Translations under genes and position numbers: made by a program | The notes under the pieces: model-generated | Database searches by the model: none | Told to the model about the DNA's origin: nothing | The model's input: the letters and a program-made list of their open reading frames with translations, nothing else | Shown here: positions 37,934-46,532 of the stretch, piece after piece | Position numbering within the stretch: the first letter of the stretch is position 1 | Layout: every line of letters begins with the position of its first letter | Assembly (NCBI GenBank): GCA_021731145.1 | Contig: JAKFXX010000012.1 | Location: 1-64,000 of the forward strand | From: Gammaproteobacteria bacterium | GTDB taxonomy: Bacteria > Pseudomonadota > Gammaproteobacteria > Ga0077554 > Ga007554 | Reading direction: 5' to 3' | DNA: 64,000 nucleotides

Positions 37934-38215
37934 ATGAGCAGCTTAACTGAAAGAATTATTATCAGGGGCGTTACCGAGGACGGCAGAAAATTCCGTCCCA
38001 GTGATTGGGCTGAGCGCATCACCACCGCAGTTGGCAAAGTCGGCGCTGGCCGCCGCATTGAATTTCATCCAAAGGTCAGCATGATCACCATCGAGGGGAT
38101 CAGTTGCGTGCTGGTGGACAAGAGCCTGGAGCAAGACGAACCGCTGGTGTTTGTTTTTCTGATGAACTTCGCCAAAAGCAACCGCCTGCAAGTTGAAGAT
38201 TTCCAGCAGGGATAA
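37934..38215 (+). CDS. DUF3579 domain protein
   Basis: A 93-residue protein matching DUF3579 (IIIRGVTEDGRKFRPSDWAERI, CVLVDKSLEQDEPLVFVFLMNFAKSNRLQVED). The family is small, cytoplasmic and uncharacterised, and I associate it mainly with betaproteobacteria. Its ATG starts 1 bp after the attC-like site, where a cassette gene would begin. I found no second attC after it, so it may be a chromosomal gene or a cassette with a decayed site. Confidence 0.8.
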   Translation: MSSLTERIIIRGVTEDGRKFRPSDWAERITTAVGKVGAGRRIEFHPKVSMITIEGISCVLVDKSLEQDEPLVFVFLMNFAKSNRLQVEDFQQG

Positions 38216-38278
38216 AAACGGTCTTGATGCGTAGTAGTCGCTATCCAATCTGACAGCCAAAAAAATTCGCCCCCCCTC

Positions 38279-38307
38279 TTGACAACCCTACAGCCTCTAT
38301 TTATATG
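38279..38307 (+). promoter_or_regulatory. Sigma-70-like promoter for the SpvB/Rhs gene
   Basis: TTGACA (38279-38284), a 17-bp spacer, then TATATG (38302-38307): a perfect -35 and a 4-of-6 -10 at optimal spacing. It is placed about 230 bp before the likely ATG at 38540. A C-run (38269-38276) and a G-run (38402-38411) flank the leader. No ORF of note lies in 38216-38419. Confidence 0.6.
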
Positions 38308-38539
38308 CTCAACCCGCGCCTGTCGAATCGCACTAAAAACAACCAGATAACACGTATCTCCCATGCTACTTTAAGCGTGCTCAAGGTGGCATGGGTAGTT
38401 ACCCGGGGGGGGGTAAAACATGTCAATAACAATAATAACCGCCTGCGCCTTTGGCGCGGCTATCGTACTCATTGTCCGCAACATCCTGGTTCGGCCACCG
38501 GTCAACGCTTTCTCCCGTTTCAGGCGCGTAGGGTGCGCC

Positions 38540-39682
38540 ATGCGCACCATCGTCCGGACGCCGCGACTGTTCCCGTTGCTTGCGCTGTCCGTCCTTGTCG
38601 CCCCCGCTTTTGCCGCCACCAGCAACGTCGGCGCCACCGCGGGCAGCTTCGTCGTCGGCCCCACCGGCGCGGCGGCGTATACCATGCCCATCGCCGTGCC
38701 GCCCGGCGTCAACGGCATGCAGCCCGCCCTCGCGCTCGCCTACAACAGCCAGGGCGGCAACGGTCTGGCCGGCATGGGCTGGGGCTTGGCGGGATTGTCC
38801 GCCATCCACCGCTGCGCCGCCACCATCGAACAGGACGGCTACAAGGGCGGTGTCAACCTCGACGCTGACGACCGCCTCTGCCTCGATGGCCAACGCCTTG
38901 TTCCCCTCAACGGCAGCACTTACTGGAGCGCCAGCGAATACCGCACCGAGATCGAAACCTACACCCGCATCACACCTTTTAACGGCGGCTACCGCGCCTG
39001 GACCAAAGCCGGCCAGATCATCGACTACGGCGCCACCGACAACGCCCGCCAGCAGGGTTCCACCGGCACCGTCATCAGTTGGGCCATGAACCAGGCCCAG
39101 GACAGATCGGGCAATTACCTCGCCGCCACCTACACCAAAAACCCCGCCACCGGCGAGCACTACCCCCAGCGCATCGACTACACCGGCAACACCAACACCG
39201 GCCTTGCCGCCAACCGCGCCGTGGTGTTTGGCTATGAAAGCCGTTCGGATATTGAAACCGCCTGGGTCGGTGGTGCAAAAACACAAACCGGCGTGCGCAT
39301 GAATCGGGTGCAGACCTTTTTCAGTGCGGTGCTGGTGCGTGAATATCGGCTGGCGTATGACGTGAGCACGGCAACGGGGCGCTCGCGGTTGGTGAGTTTG
39401 CAGGAGTGTGCGGGGGATGGGGTGTGTTTAGCGGGAACGCAGGTGGGGTGGCAGGGTAGCGGGGCGGGTCTAGATGTCCATAGGCAGTGGGGTGCCGGCC
39501 ATACGAATTCCGACCAATTAGGTGATTTCAACGGTGACGGCAAAACCGACGTCATCCAGTTTTACAATGGTAACTCCTATGTTTGGATAAATATCGGAAC
39601 TTCCCACGACCTCTTAACCTCTACCACCACCGCCCTCGTCACCCAAACCACGATCACCTACAAACCCCTCACCGACAACTAG
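38540..39682 (+). pseudogene. SpvB/Rhs polymorphic toxin, N-terminal part (frameshifted)
   Basis: This is the N-terminal SpvB-type segment of a large secreted toxin. ATG 38540 starts a good signal peptide (MRTIVRTPRLFPLLALSVLVAPAFA); an upstream ATG at 38420 is open but would bury it. The SpvB domain is seen as YTMPIAVPPGVNGMQPALALAYNSQGGNG and GMGWGLAGLSAIHRC, followed by a single calcium-binding-type VCBS repeat (LGDFNGDGKTDVIQFY). The frame ends at TAG 39680-39682 just after TITYKPLTDN. Removing one base (T39680) restores the reading frame into the next ORF (DNSLTQGDTKENTAAYPL), so both ORFs were one gene. Confidence 0.85.
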
Positions 39683-39728
39683 CCTGACACAGGGGGACAC
39701 CAAGGAAAACACCGCCGCCTACCCGCTG

Positions 39729-42700
39729 ATGGATCTGCAAACCCCGATCTACGTCGTGGCCTCGCACAGCGCCAGCAACGGCATCGGCGGGCTGAACACC
39801 GCCGTCTACACCTACGCAGGCGCCAAGGCACACCAGACCGGGCGCGGTTTCCTGGGCTTCCGTAGCGTCACGGCCACCGGGCCAGACGGCATCAAGACCA
39901 TCAGCTATTACCATCAAGGCTATCCTTACACCGGCCTGCCCCAGCAGGTCGACGTCCAGCAGCCCAATGGCGCACTGCTGCGCCGCTCGGTCAATACCTG
40001 GACAGCGCACAACCTTGGCGGCGGGCGGTATTTTCCCTATGTTGCGAGCAGCACAGAGTTCGCCTGGGAGCTCAACGGCGCGGCTCTACCCACCGTCACC
40101 ACCACCGGCAGCTACGACCTGTTGGGCAACCCCACGCAGATCACGGCGGCGGCCAGCGACGGCCACACCAGCAGCACCGCCAATATCTACAACAACGACA
40201 CCACCAACTGGCTGCTCGGCCAGTTGACCCAGGCGCAGGTCACCCGCACTCTGCCCGGCGGCCAGAGCCAGACGCGCACCTCCACGTTTGCCTATGACAC
40301 CGCCGGACGGCTCCTCCGCGATGTCATCGAGCCGAATACCGTCTTCACCCTCGCCACCGACTACGGCTACGACGCCTACGGGCACCGCAACCGCGCCACC
40401 GTGAGCGGCGCGGACATCGCCACGCGCGCCACCGCCACCGACTACCTCACCAGCCTCGCTGACCCGTATCCGCAGATCCGCACCACCAACGCCCTGGGCC
40501 ACACCGAAGTCCAGACACTGGATGCCCGCTTCGGTGCGCCCGTCAGCCTCACCGGCCCCAACGGCCTCACCACCGCCTGGGCCTACGACGGCTTCGGTCG
40601 CAAAGTGCAGGAAAACCGCGCCGACGGCACGACCACCACCTGGAGCCTGGCGTGGTGCCCCTCCGCCACCTGTCCATCGAGCGCCCGTTATCTGGCCACC
40701 AGCCAGTCCAGCGGCAGCGCCCCTGTAAGCGTCTATTACGACCTCCTCGGCCGCGAAGTGCGCAGCCATAGCCAGGGCTTCAACGGCCAGGCGGTCTACA
40801 AAGATACCCAGTACGACATCCTGGGCCGTCTGCAATACGCCTCCCAACCCTATTTCGCTGGCGGCGCGGCCTACTGGGGCGTCATGTCCTACGACCTGCT
40901 CGGCCGCCCCGTCACCGAAACCGCGCCCAGCGGCGCCACCACCCGCACCAGCTACCAGGGCCTGACCACCGTCGTCACCAACGCCCTCAACCAGACCGCC
41001 ACCCGCGTCAAAAACAGCCAGGGCCAGCTCATCCAGTCCATCGACGCCCTGGGCAGTCTTACCCGCTACAGCTACGACCCCTTTGGCAATCTCACCCAGA
41101 CTATCGACCCCAAATCCAACATCGCCACGCTCACTTACGACATCCGCAGTCGCAAGCGCAGCATGACAGACCCCGACATGGGCTACTGGGAATACAAATA
41201 CAACGTCCTCGGCGAACTCATCTACCAGATGGACGCCAAGAGCCAGGTCGTCACGATAGAATACGACCTGCTCGGCCGCATGACCAAGCGCGTCGAAAAA
41301 GAAGGCATCAGCACCTGGGCGTATGACACCGCCGCCATGGGCAAAGGCAAACTCGCCCAGGTCACCGGCCCCAATGGCTACAAACAGACCCCTGTCTACG
41401 ACGCCCTCAGCCGCCCGGTGCGCGTATCCACCTTCATCGACAGCGCCACTGCCCCCTATGACATGGACACCGGCTACGATGCCTATGGCCGTGTCGGCAG
41501 CGTCGCCTATCCCACAGTCGGAAACAGCCGCTTCACTGTCTACAACACCTATAACCCCCAAGGCCACCTCAGCGAGGTCAAAAACGCCGCCACCGGCCAA
41601 AGCTACTGGAAGACCGACGTGATGGACGCCGGTGGCCACCTCCTTGCCGACACCTTCGGCAACGGCCTCGGCACCGTGCGCAGCTACAACCCCGCCAGCG
41701 GCTTCCTCGAAGCCATCAACACCGGTGCCACCATGCAGAGCCTGCGCTACACCTACGACAGTATCGGTAACCTCACCCGGCGCGCCGACGCCATCAACAG
41801 CGTCACCGAAACCTTTGCCTACGACAGCCTCAACCGCCTGACCTCCGTCAGCGGCCCCGCGCCCAAAACCTACGCCTACGACAGCATCGGCAACATCACC
41901 AGCAAATCCGATGTCGGCACCTACACCTACGGCGCCAAGCCCCACGCCGTCACAGCCACGGCGGGCGCGGCCAACGCCAGCTACACCTACGACGCCAACG
42001 GCAACATGACCGGCGGTAATGGCCGTGCCATTGCTTACACCTCCTTCAACTTGCCGACGAGCATCACCAAAGGGAGCAGCACCCTGACCTTTGCCTACGA
42101 CGCCAACCACGCCCGCATCCAGCAAGCCGGCCCGGATGGCGTTACCGTCTACCTCAGCCCGCGTTGGGACAGCGGCACCCACTATGAGAAGACCACTAAA
42201 TCCCACGGCAGTGTCGAACACACCCACTACATCTACGCCGGCAACACCCCGGTCGCCCTCTACACCGTAAAAAACACCAGCGTTACCCCGGTGGTCCGCT
42301 ACCTGCACAAAGACCACCTCGGCTCCATCGACACCATCACCGACGAGACCGGCCAGGTCGTCGAACGCCTCTCCTACGACGCCTTCGGCAAACGCCGCAA
42401 CACCAACGGCACCGACGGCCCCATCACCGCCCAGACCACCCACCACGGCTATACCGGCCATGAAATGCACGATGAGGTGGGCCTGACCAACATGAACGGG
42501 TGCTTCTACGACCCCAGCCTGGCCCGCTTCACCCAAGCCGACCCGTACATCCAGAACCCCACCAACCTGCAAGACCTCAACCGCTACAGCTATGTCAACA
42601 ATAATCCGTTGAAGTATGCTGACCCGAGCGGGTATAAGAAGTTTTGGAAGAATATCTCGTGGACGGAGATACGCGGGGCGATCAATGTTGCGGCGGCGGT

Positions 42701-43412
42701 GGCTATCACTGCTTTTTGTCCGTATGCTTGTGGTGGTGCGGGACTCAGCTTCTTGCCCAGCGCCCAAAACGATTTAAGCGGCAGAAAATATTCAGGCTCT
42801 ACAGACCCGGCCCTCATGATTCAAGGAGGTGTCAATTACGGGGCAGGCAATCCGGAGTGGCAGCTTAGCGCGAATTTTTACCCTGACAGCTTCAACATGT
42901 CGAATGGTGGTATACCGCTGTTTGGCTATCAGTCGAACAATAATAACCGCTTCCCGGATTATGATGGCCCTGGGGTTCAGCATATTTTCGGGGCGGTAGT
43001 CCCTGTTGTGGGGGCTATTCTCAGGACGGCTGTGCCGAGACTGGCAAGCTGGGTCAGGGGGCTGTTTGTGCGCTCCGAGGCCGCAGGAGAAGGGGCGGCG
43101 GCGGAGAGTTTGACGGTTGATGTTGTAAAGGGGGGCGGCGCCTTAACGGAAGTAGCCGATGCGACTGTTGCTGGTTCTCGCTATGCGAACATCGCCGCGA
43201 ATCTTAGTGCACGGGAATTTCAATCGACACTTGTTTCAAATGGATACAGGGTGGTCAAACAAACGGTCGGACCGAATGGTCCCGTGACTATTCTTAGTAA
43301 TGGTGAAAAAACATATACGATTTACACGGCAACCAGCACGCAATCTGTAAGCGTCCAAGTAACAAATTCTGCCGGGGAAATCTTGAGCAAGATTCGCCTA
43401 GGTGGGCCGTGA
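39729..43412 (+). CDS. SpvB/Rhs polymorphic toxin, Rhs-repeat and C-terminal toxin part
   Basis: The continuation (1227 residues from the first ATG) of the gene broken at 39680. It contains many YD/Rhs repeats (for example YDAYGHRNRATV, YDLLGRPVTETAPSG, YSYDPFGNLTQ) that should form a cocoon-like shell, then the Rhs core (HLGSIDTITDETGQVVERLSYDAFGKRR; GYTGHEMHDEVGLTNMNGCFYDPSLARF) ending near residue 966 at YADPSG. The last 260 residues are variable: two hydrophobic segments and a terminal domain of about 80 residues (from SRYANIAANLSAREFQ, with SNGEKTYTIYTATSTQS) that I do not recognise as a known toxin. A 194-residue gene follows, likely its immunity protein. Confidence 0.85.
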   Translation: MDLQTPIYVVASHSASNGIGGLNTAVYTYAGAKAHQTGRGFLGFRSVTATGPDGIKTISYYHQGYPYTGLPQQVDVQQPNGALLRRSVNTWTAHNLGGGRYFPYVASSTEFAWELNGAALPTVTTTGSYDLLGNPTQITAAASDGHTSSTANIYNNDTTNWLLGQLTQAQVTRTLPGGQSQTRTSTFAYDTAGRLLRDVIEPNTVFTLATDYGYDAYGHRNRATVSGADIATRATATDYLTSLADPYPQIRTTNALGHTEVQTLDARFGAPVSLTGPNGLTTAWAYDGFGRKVQENRADGTTTTWSLAWCPSATCPSSARYLATSQSSGSAPVSVYYDLLGREVRSHSQGFNGQAVYKDTQYDILGRLQYASQPYFAGGAAYWGVMSYDLLGRPVTETAPSGATTRTSYQGLTTVVTNALNQTATRVKNSQGQLIQSIDALGSLTRYSYDPFGNLTQTIDPKSNIATLTYDIRSRKRSMTDPDMGYWEYKYNVLGELIYQMDAKSQVVTIEYDLLGRMTKRVEKEGISTWAYDTAAMGKGKLAQVTGPNGYKQTPVYDALSRPVRVSTFIDSATAPYDMDTGYDAYGRVGSVAYPTVGNSRFTVYNTYNPQGHLSEVKNAATGQSYWKTDVMDAGGHLLADTFGNGLGTVRSYNPASGFLEAINTGATMQSLRYTYDSIGNLTRRADAINSVTETFAYDSLNRLTSVSGPAPKTYAYDSIGNITSKSDVGTYTYGAKPHAVTATAGAANASYTYDANGNMTGGNGRAIAYTSFNLPTSITKGSSTLTFAYDANHARIQQAGPDGVTVYLSPRWDSGTHYEKTTKSHGSVEHTHYIYAGNTPVALYTVKNTSVTPVVRYLHKDHLGSIDTITDETGQVVERLSYDAFGKRRNTNGTDGPITAQTTHHGYTGHEMHDEVGLTNMNGCFYDPSLARFTQADPYIQNPTNLQDLNRYSYVNNNPLKYADPSGYKKFWKNISWTEIRGAINVAAAVAITAFCPYACGGAGLSFLPSAQNDLSGRKYSGSTDPALMIQGGVNYGAGNPEWQLSANFYPDSFNMSNGGIPLFGYQSNNNNRFPDYDGPGVQHIFGAVVPVVGAILRTAVPRLASWVRGLFVRSEAAGEGAAAESLTVDVVKGGGALTEVADATVAGSRYANIAANLSAREFQSTLVSNGYRVVKQTVGPNGPVTILSNGEKTYTIYTATSTQSVSVQVTNSAGEILSKIRLGGP

Positions 43413-43448
43413 TAGAAGGCTAGTTACTCTAACAATGAGGAAAGCGGC

Positions 43449-44033
43449 GTGAGCACAATACACAGTGCGTGTTTAAGAGCACGTGAAAACCTGCGGCATG
43501 GGATAGTTACTGATCGGCGTTTTCCTAGAAATGTATTTTCTGGGCAATGGGACGACTTCTTTTTTTTTGATTCTGATTGGATATTTGACGCTGATTTTGT
43601 GCAGTGGGTAAAAGATCTGATCAATCTTGAGGATGGGCATTGCGCCTGCCTTGCAAATCTCGATGCGTTTACTGATGCAGGATCACAAGAGCGTCTGCTC
43701 TTCATAGATCATAAGTCAACATCTGATGAATATCGGTCTTTGCTATGTGGCGAAACTCCTGGTGATGGATGGATACATACCATCGATCGTTTCAGCTGTA
43801 CGTCTGATGCGTTTCAGTGGTGTATTTACTGCGAAAGAAGCAACGAAATCGCTGTTATTGCGATTAGAAAGTATAGCTCGTTGGAGTCATATTTACCTCT
43901 AATGGCAAAGTACAAAGCGGCTCGGCTTGACGAGGCGATAAGGAAGCCAATTTCTTATGGTTTTTCTGCACAGGCTTTATCAACGCAATGGCGAAGTGAG
44001 TTCCTGAAAGAATATGTGGCACGATCACCATGA
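43449..44033 (+). CDS. Candidate immunity protein for the Rhs C-terminal toxin
   Basis: An unrecognised 194-residue soluble protein starting at GTG with AGGAAAG upstream, 36 bp after the Rhs toxin stop. It is rich in acidic and aromatic residues (WDDFFFFDSDWIFDADFVQW) and Cys. Its base composition is visibly more AT-rich than the Rhs gene. Small, orphan, compositionally distinct genes directly after Rhs toxins usually encode cognate immunity proteins. The function is inferred only from position. Confidence 0.6.
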   Translation: MSTIHSACLRARENLRHGIVTDRRFPRNVFSGQWDDFFFFDSDWIFDADFVQWVKDLINLEDGHCACLANLDAFTDAGSQERLLFIDHKSTSDEYRSLLCGETPGDGWIHTIDRFSCTSDAFQWCIYCERSNEIAVIAIRKYSSLESYLPLMAKYKAARLDEAIRKPISYGFSAQALSTQWRSEFLKEYVARSP

Positions 44034-44046
44034 TCTGAAACGAGCC

Positions 44047-44079
44047 TGGTAGGGTGGGCAGGTTTTTTGTGCCCACGCG
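44047..44079. repeat. REP hairpin, family 1, left of the first RAYT
   Basis: TGGTAGGGTGGGCA followed by a T-rich loop and TGCCCACGCG: the stem is GTGGGCA (44054-44060) with TGCCCAC (44070-44076). It is an inverted relative of the repeat at 44667-44695 and lies 38 bp before the RAYT start. Confidence 0.65.
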
Positions 44080-44116
44080 TAAAATAAACCTTAACCCATG
44101 ATGCAATGATGTCGTT

Positions 44117-44659
44117 ATGTCACGTTATCGCCGGGCCAACATTGCGGGGGCTACCTATTTTACGGTGGTGACGTATCGCCGCCAAGCGATTTTGTGCGAT
44201 GCGCCTATACGCAGGGCGTTGCGAGACGCCATTGTTGCGGTACGCGAACAACGGGCATTCACCATTGATGCATGGGTTCTGCTGCCTGATCATTTGCATT
44301 GCATTTGGACATTGCCGCCGGGGGATGCTGACTTCCCGTTACGCTGGAGCATGATCAAGCGGCGGGTAAGCGTGGCCTGTGCGGCGGCGTATAAGCGTCC
44401 CGATTGGCTTACCGCATCGAAACGGAAACACCGGGAATCGACGCTGTGGCAATGCCGTTATTGGGAACACCAAATCCGTGATGAAACGGATTTTATACGG
44501 CATATGGATTACATCCATTACAATCCGGTCAAGCATGGGTTATGCCAAAAGGTGTCGGAATGGCCCCATTCAACGTTTCACCGTCATGTTGCGCAAGGTG
44601 TCTATGAGCTTGATTGGGGAGGTGTCGAGGCCGGAATGGCGGAAGCATTTGGTGAATGA
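44117..44659 (+). CDS. REP-associated tyrosine transposase (RAYT), copy 1
   Basis: A 180-residue Y1-type HUH transposase of the IS200/IS605-like REP-associated group. The HUH motif is HLHCIWTLPPGDADFP, and the catalytic tyrosine lies in MDYIHYNPVKHG; conserved YWEHQIRDETDF and WPHSTFHRHV complete the pattern. Such enzymes nick REP hairpins and are usually single-copy and domesticated. It is flanked by inverted REPs of one family (44047-44079 and 44667-44695), distinct from those of copy 2. Confidence 0.93.
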   Translation: MSRYRRANIAGATYFTVVTYRRQAILCDAPIRRALRDAIVAVREQRAFTIDAWVLLPDHLHCIWTLPPGDADFPLRWSMIKRRVSVACAAAYKRPDWLTASKRKHRESTLWQCRYWEHQIRDETDFIRHMDYIHYNPVKHGLCQKVSEWPHSTFHRHVAQGVYELDWGGVEAGMAEAFGE

Positions 44660-44666
44660 CGCGACG

Positions 44667-44695
44667 GCGTGGGCACAAACTACGTGCCCACCCTA
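44667..44695. repeat. REP hairpin, family 1, right of the first RAYT
   Basis: GTGGGCAC (44669-44676) and GTGCCCAC (44684-44691) form a perfect 8-bp stem, followed by CCTA. Its reverse complement matches the left REP (TAGGGTGGGCA... TGCCCACG), so the two enclose the first RAYT in inverted orientation. Confidence 0.7.
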
Positions 44696-44747
44696 CTTGG
44701 CTACCCGACGCGCTGGAAGAAGCCTGGTAGATACTATGACCGAGCCA

Positions 44748-44781
44748 GTAGCCTGGGTTGAGCGTTTTTGCGAAACCCGGG
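44748..44781. repeat. REP hairpin, family 2, left of the second RAYT
   Basis: A 34-bp sequence starting GTAGCCTGGGTTGAGCG and ending AAACCCGGG, with an internal stem CCTGGGTT/AACCCGGG (one wobble pair). Its exact reverse complement is at 45370-45403, and the match extends to 39 bp with one mismatch. Confidence 0.85.
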
Positions 44782-44825
44782 ATAATGGGTTCGAATTGTC
44801 CCCATGAATTTGGATTGCCACTGTA

Positions 44826-45356
44826 ATGGTCGCCTATCGCCGCAACTTCATTCCTGGAGGAAGTTATTTTTTTACGGTGACGCTGCTGGATCGCGCATCG
44901 CGGTTGTTGATCGAACGCATCGACGAGTTGCGTGCCGCGTTTGTATCGGTACGGACGGAACGTCCCTTTGACATCGACGCTATTGTGGTCTTACCCGAAC
45001 ATTTGCATTGCATTTGGACATTGCCGCCGGGCGATGCGGATTACGCTTTACGCTGGCGTGAAATAAAATCGCGCTTCTCCCGGCGCATTCCAGCCGGTGA
45101 ACGCCGCACTGCGGGACGTATCGCAAAACGCGAACGTGGCCTGTGGCAGCGCCGTTATTGGGAACATACACTGCGTGACGAACGGGACATGGCGCGGCAT
45201 ATCGACTATATTCATTACAACCCCGTTAAACACGGCCATGTATCTTGTGCCGCCGACTGGCCACACTCCTCGTTTCACCGCTTTGTACAAGGCGGGGTTT
45301 ATCCTTTGGATTGGGGTATGGCCGATGAAATCAATCACGGGAAATTCGGGGAATGA
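44826..45356 (+). CDS. REP-associated tyrosine transposase (RAYT), copy 2
   Basis: A 176-residue Y1 HUH transposase related to copy 1: HUH motif LPEHLHCIWTLPPGDADY, catalytic tyrosine in IDYIHYNPVKHG, and YWEHTLRDERDMARH. It differs in the N-terminus (MVAYRRNFIPGGSYFFTVTLLDR). It is enclosed by a perfect 34-bp inverted pair of family-2 REPs. Its 3' end overlaps, in antisense, the end of the antitoxin-like gene at 45335-45559 by 22 bp. Confidence 0.93.
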   Translation: MVAYRRNFIPGGSYFFTVTLLDRASRLLIERIDELRAAFVSVRTERPFDIDAIVVLPEHLHCIWTLPPGDADYALRWREIKSRFSRRIPAGERRTAGRIAKRERGLWQRRYWEHTLRDERDMARHIDYIHYNPVKHGHVSCAADWPHSSFHRFVQGGVYPLDWGMADEINHGKFGE

Positions 45357-45559
45357 AGATGCCTGCTGCCCCGGGTTTCGCAAAAACGCTCAACCCAGGC
45401 TACTTGCTCCTCGTGGGGAATCACGCGCCCCTCCTCGGCGTCTTTCAACCCTGCTTCTATCTTCTGTTTCACATAAAGCTCATACATGATGTCATCCCAA
45501 CTGGCCTGTTCTGGCAAATGGTCGATAAGCTGTCTTGCGGCTTCTTTTGGCGTTGCCAT
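45335..45559 (-). CDS. Antitoxin-like protein with a REP-derived C-terminus
   Basis: A 74-residue protein starting MATPKEAARQLIDHLPEQ, with the pattern DDIMYELYVKQKIEAGLKDAEEGRVIPHEE typical of RelB/Phd-like or ParD-like antitoxins of RelE/ParE modules. A GAGGTG Shine-Dalgarno supports the start. After HEEQ the coding sequence enters REP d, which encodes VAWVERFCETRG, and then the antisense of the RAYT 3' end. The native C-terminus and any toxin gene that should lie downstream are therefore missing; it is likely truncated and chimeric. Confidence 0.65.
   Translation of the reverse strand: MATPKEAARQLIDHLPEQASWDDIMYELYVKQKIEAGLKDAEEGRVIPHEEQVAWVERFCETRGSRHLHSPNFP
45370..45403. repeat. REP hairpin, family 2, right of the second RAYT
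   Basis: Exact 34-bp reverse complement of the REP at 44748-44781. It lies inside the reading frame of the minus-strand antitoxin-like gene, 14 bp after the RAYT stop. Confidence 0.85.
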
Positions 45560-45807
45560 ACATCACCTCGATATCAGTTGCGTGCATTCTCTTTAGCCGC
45601 TGGCCCGAGCGATCCAGCGTTTGGCGTCGTGCTTGTGAAAAGCAGGATCAGGTTCAGTTCGCCTCAATTTTACGTATTTTTCGTGGCTACGGCTACGATG
45701 AGCCTTGTCCAATGACAAGTGAGCCTGAACGAGGGGGTGTGTTGCATTGCAAGGCTTTGCATCTTGGGGGCGGTACCTGGGGGGATGTAAGCAGCCTTCT
45801 GGCGTGT
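45560..45807. other. Intergenic region without recognised features
   Basis: This 248-bp stretch lies between the start of the antitoxin-like gene and the end of the CBS gene. I see no convincing ORF, RNA gene or strong palindrome. The region next to 45560 should hold the antitoxin promoter. Confidence 0.3.
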
Positions 45808-46266
45808 CTACGCTTCTTCGGATTCCGGCCAGTTTTTGATGTAATTCTTGAGCAGGTTGTTCTCGAACTGGGTTTCGGTGAGCAGGGCCTGCACAATGTC
45901 GACGATGGAAAGCAGTCCGACGAACTCGCCTTCGCGCATAACCGGCAAGTGGCGAACGCGATGCCCGAGGCTGTTGCTCATCATTAAATTCATGACATGG
46001 TCGAGGGTATCCTGAGCATCGCAGGTAATCAGCTTCGGCGCCATGACATCGCGAACCCGAACCTCGGTCAGATTGGCGGCGTATTTATCCACCGCTCCCA
46101 TCACATCGCGCTCCGTGACTATGCTGGCAAGGCGGCCTTCATCCATCACCACCAGTGAGCCAATCCGGTTTTGCATCATCAGCGCCACCGCATCGGTCAA
46201 TAACCGATCTGGCGCGATGCTGTAGATGTTGGGTCCTTTCTGCTTCAAAATGTGGGTTACTTTCAT
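45808..46266 (-). CDS. Tandem CBS domain protein
   Basis: A 152-residue cytoplasmic protein made of two CBS domains (about 10-65 with SLVVMDEGRLASIVTERDVMGAV; about 75-135 with VMAPKLITCDAQDTLDHVMNLM and HLPVMREGEFVGLLSIVDIVQ). Such stand-alone pairs bind adenine nucleotides and regulate partners. No partner is adjacent; it is divergent from accA across 266 bp. Confidence 0.9.
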   Translation of the reverse strand: MKVTHILKQKGPNIYSIAPDRLLTDAVALMMQNRIGSLVVMDEGRLASIVTERDVMGAVDKYAANLTEVRVRDVMAPKLITCDAQDTLDHVMNLMMSNSLGHRVRHLPVMREGEFVGLLSIVDIVQALLTETQFENNLLKNYIKNWPESEEA

Positions 46267-46532
46267 GCTCTTGTTCCTCTACACAAGCAAAAATCATCAC
46301 TAATCATTTTCTTATTTATACACACTTTTACGCCAGTGTCCAACTGATGCGGACATTCCCTGTTGCGCCATCATCCGGGATCCCTCAATAGGCATGCTTT
46401 GCTTGGCAAGTGCCGGGCATCGGAGTATATTTATCTTGGTTTTTAGCAGCAGAAATTAGGCGCAGTGCTTGCCGCGCCGCCACTTTAGTTATTTCAACCG
46501 AACATATCACTGGCCGCCTTACTTAAAACCCC

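Noticed and set aside
39660..39690. Programmed ribosomal frameshift in the SpvB/Rhs gene
   Set aside because: There is no slippery heptamer, stimulatory Shine-Dalgarno or strong downstream hairpin at the junction; a one-base insertion explains it better.
40086..42767. An 893-codon open frame on the minus strand across the Rhs gene
   Set aside because: It is antisense to a clear Rhs/YD-repeat gene; its Gly/Val/Ala-rich low-complexity product and repeat-driven openness are typical of shadows of GC-rich repeats.
44736..44806. A short plus-strand peptide (MTEPVAWVERFCETR...) before the second RAYT
   Set aside because: It is the translation of the REP itself (the same VAWVERFCETR arises from the inverted copy), not a gene.
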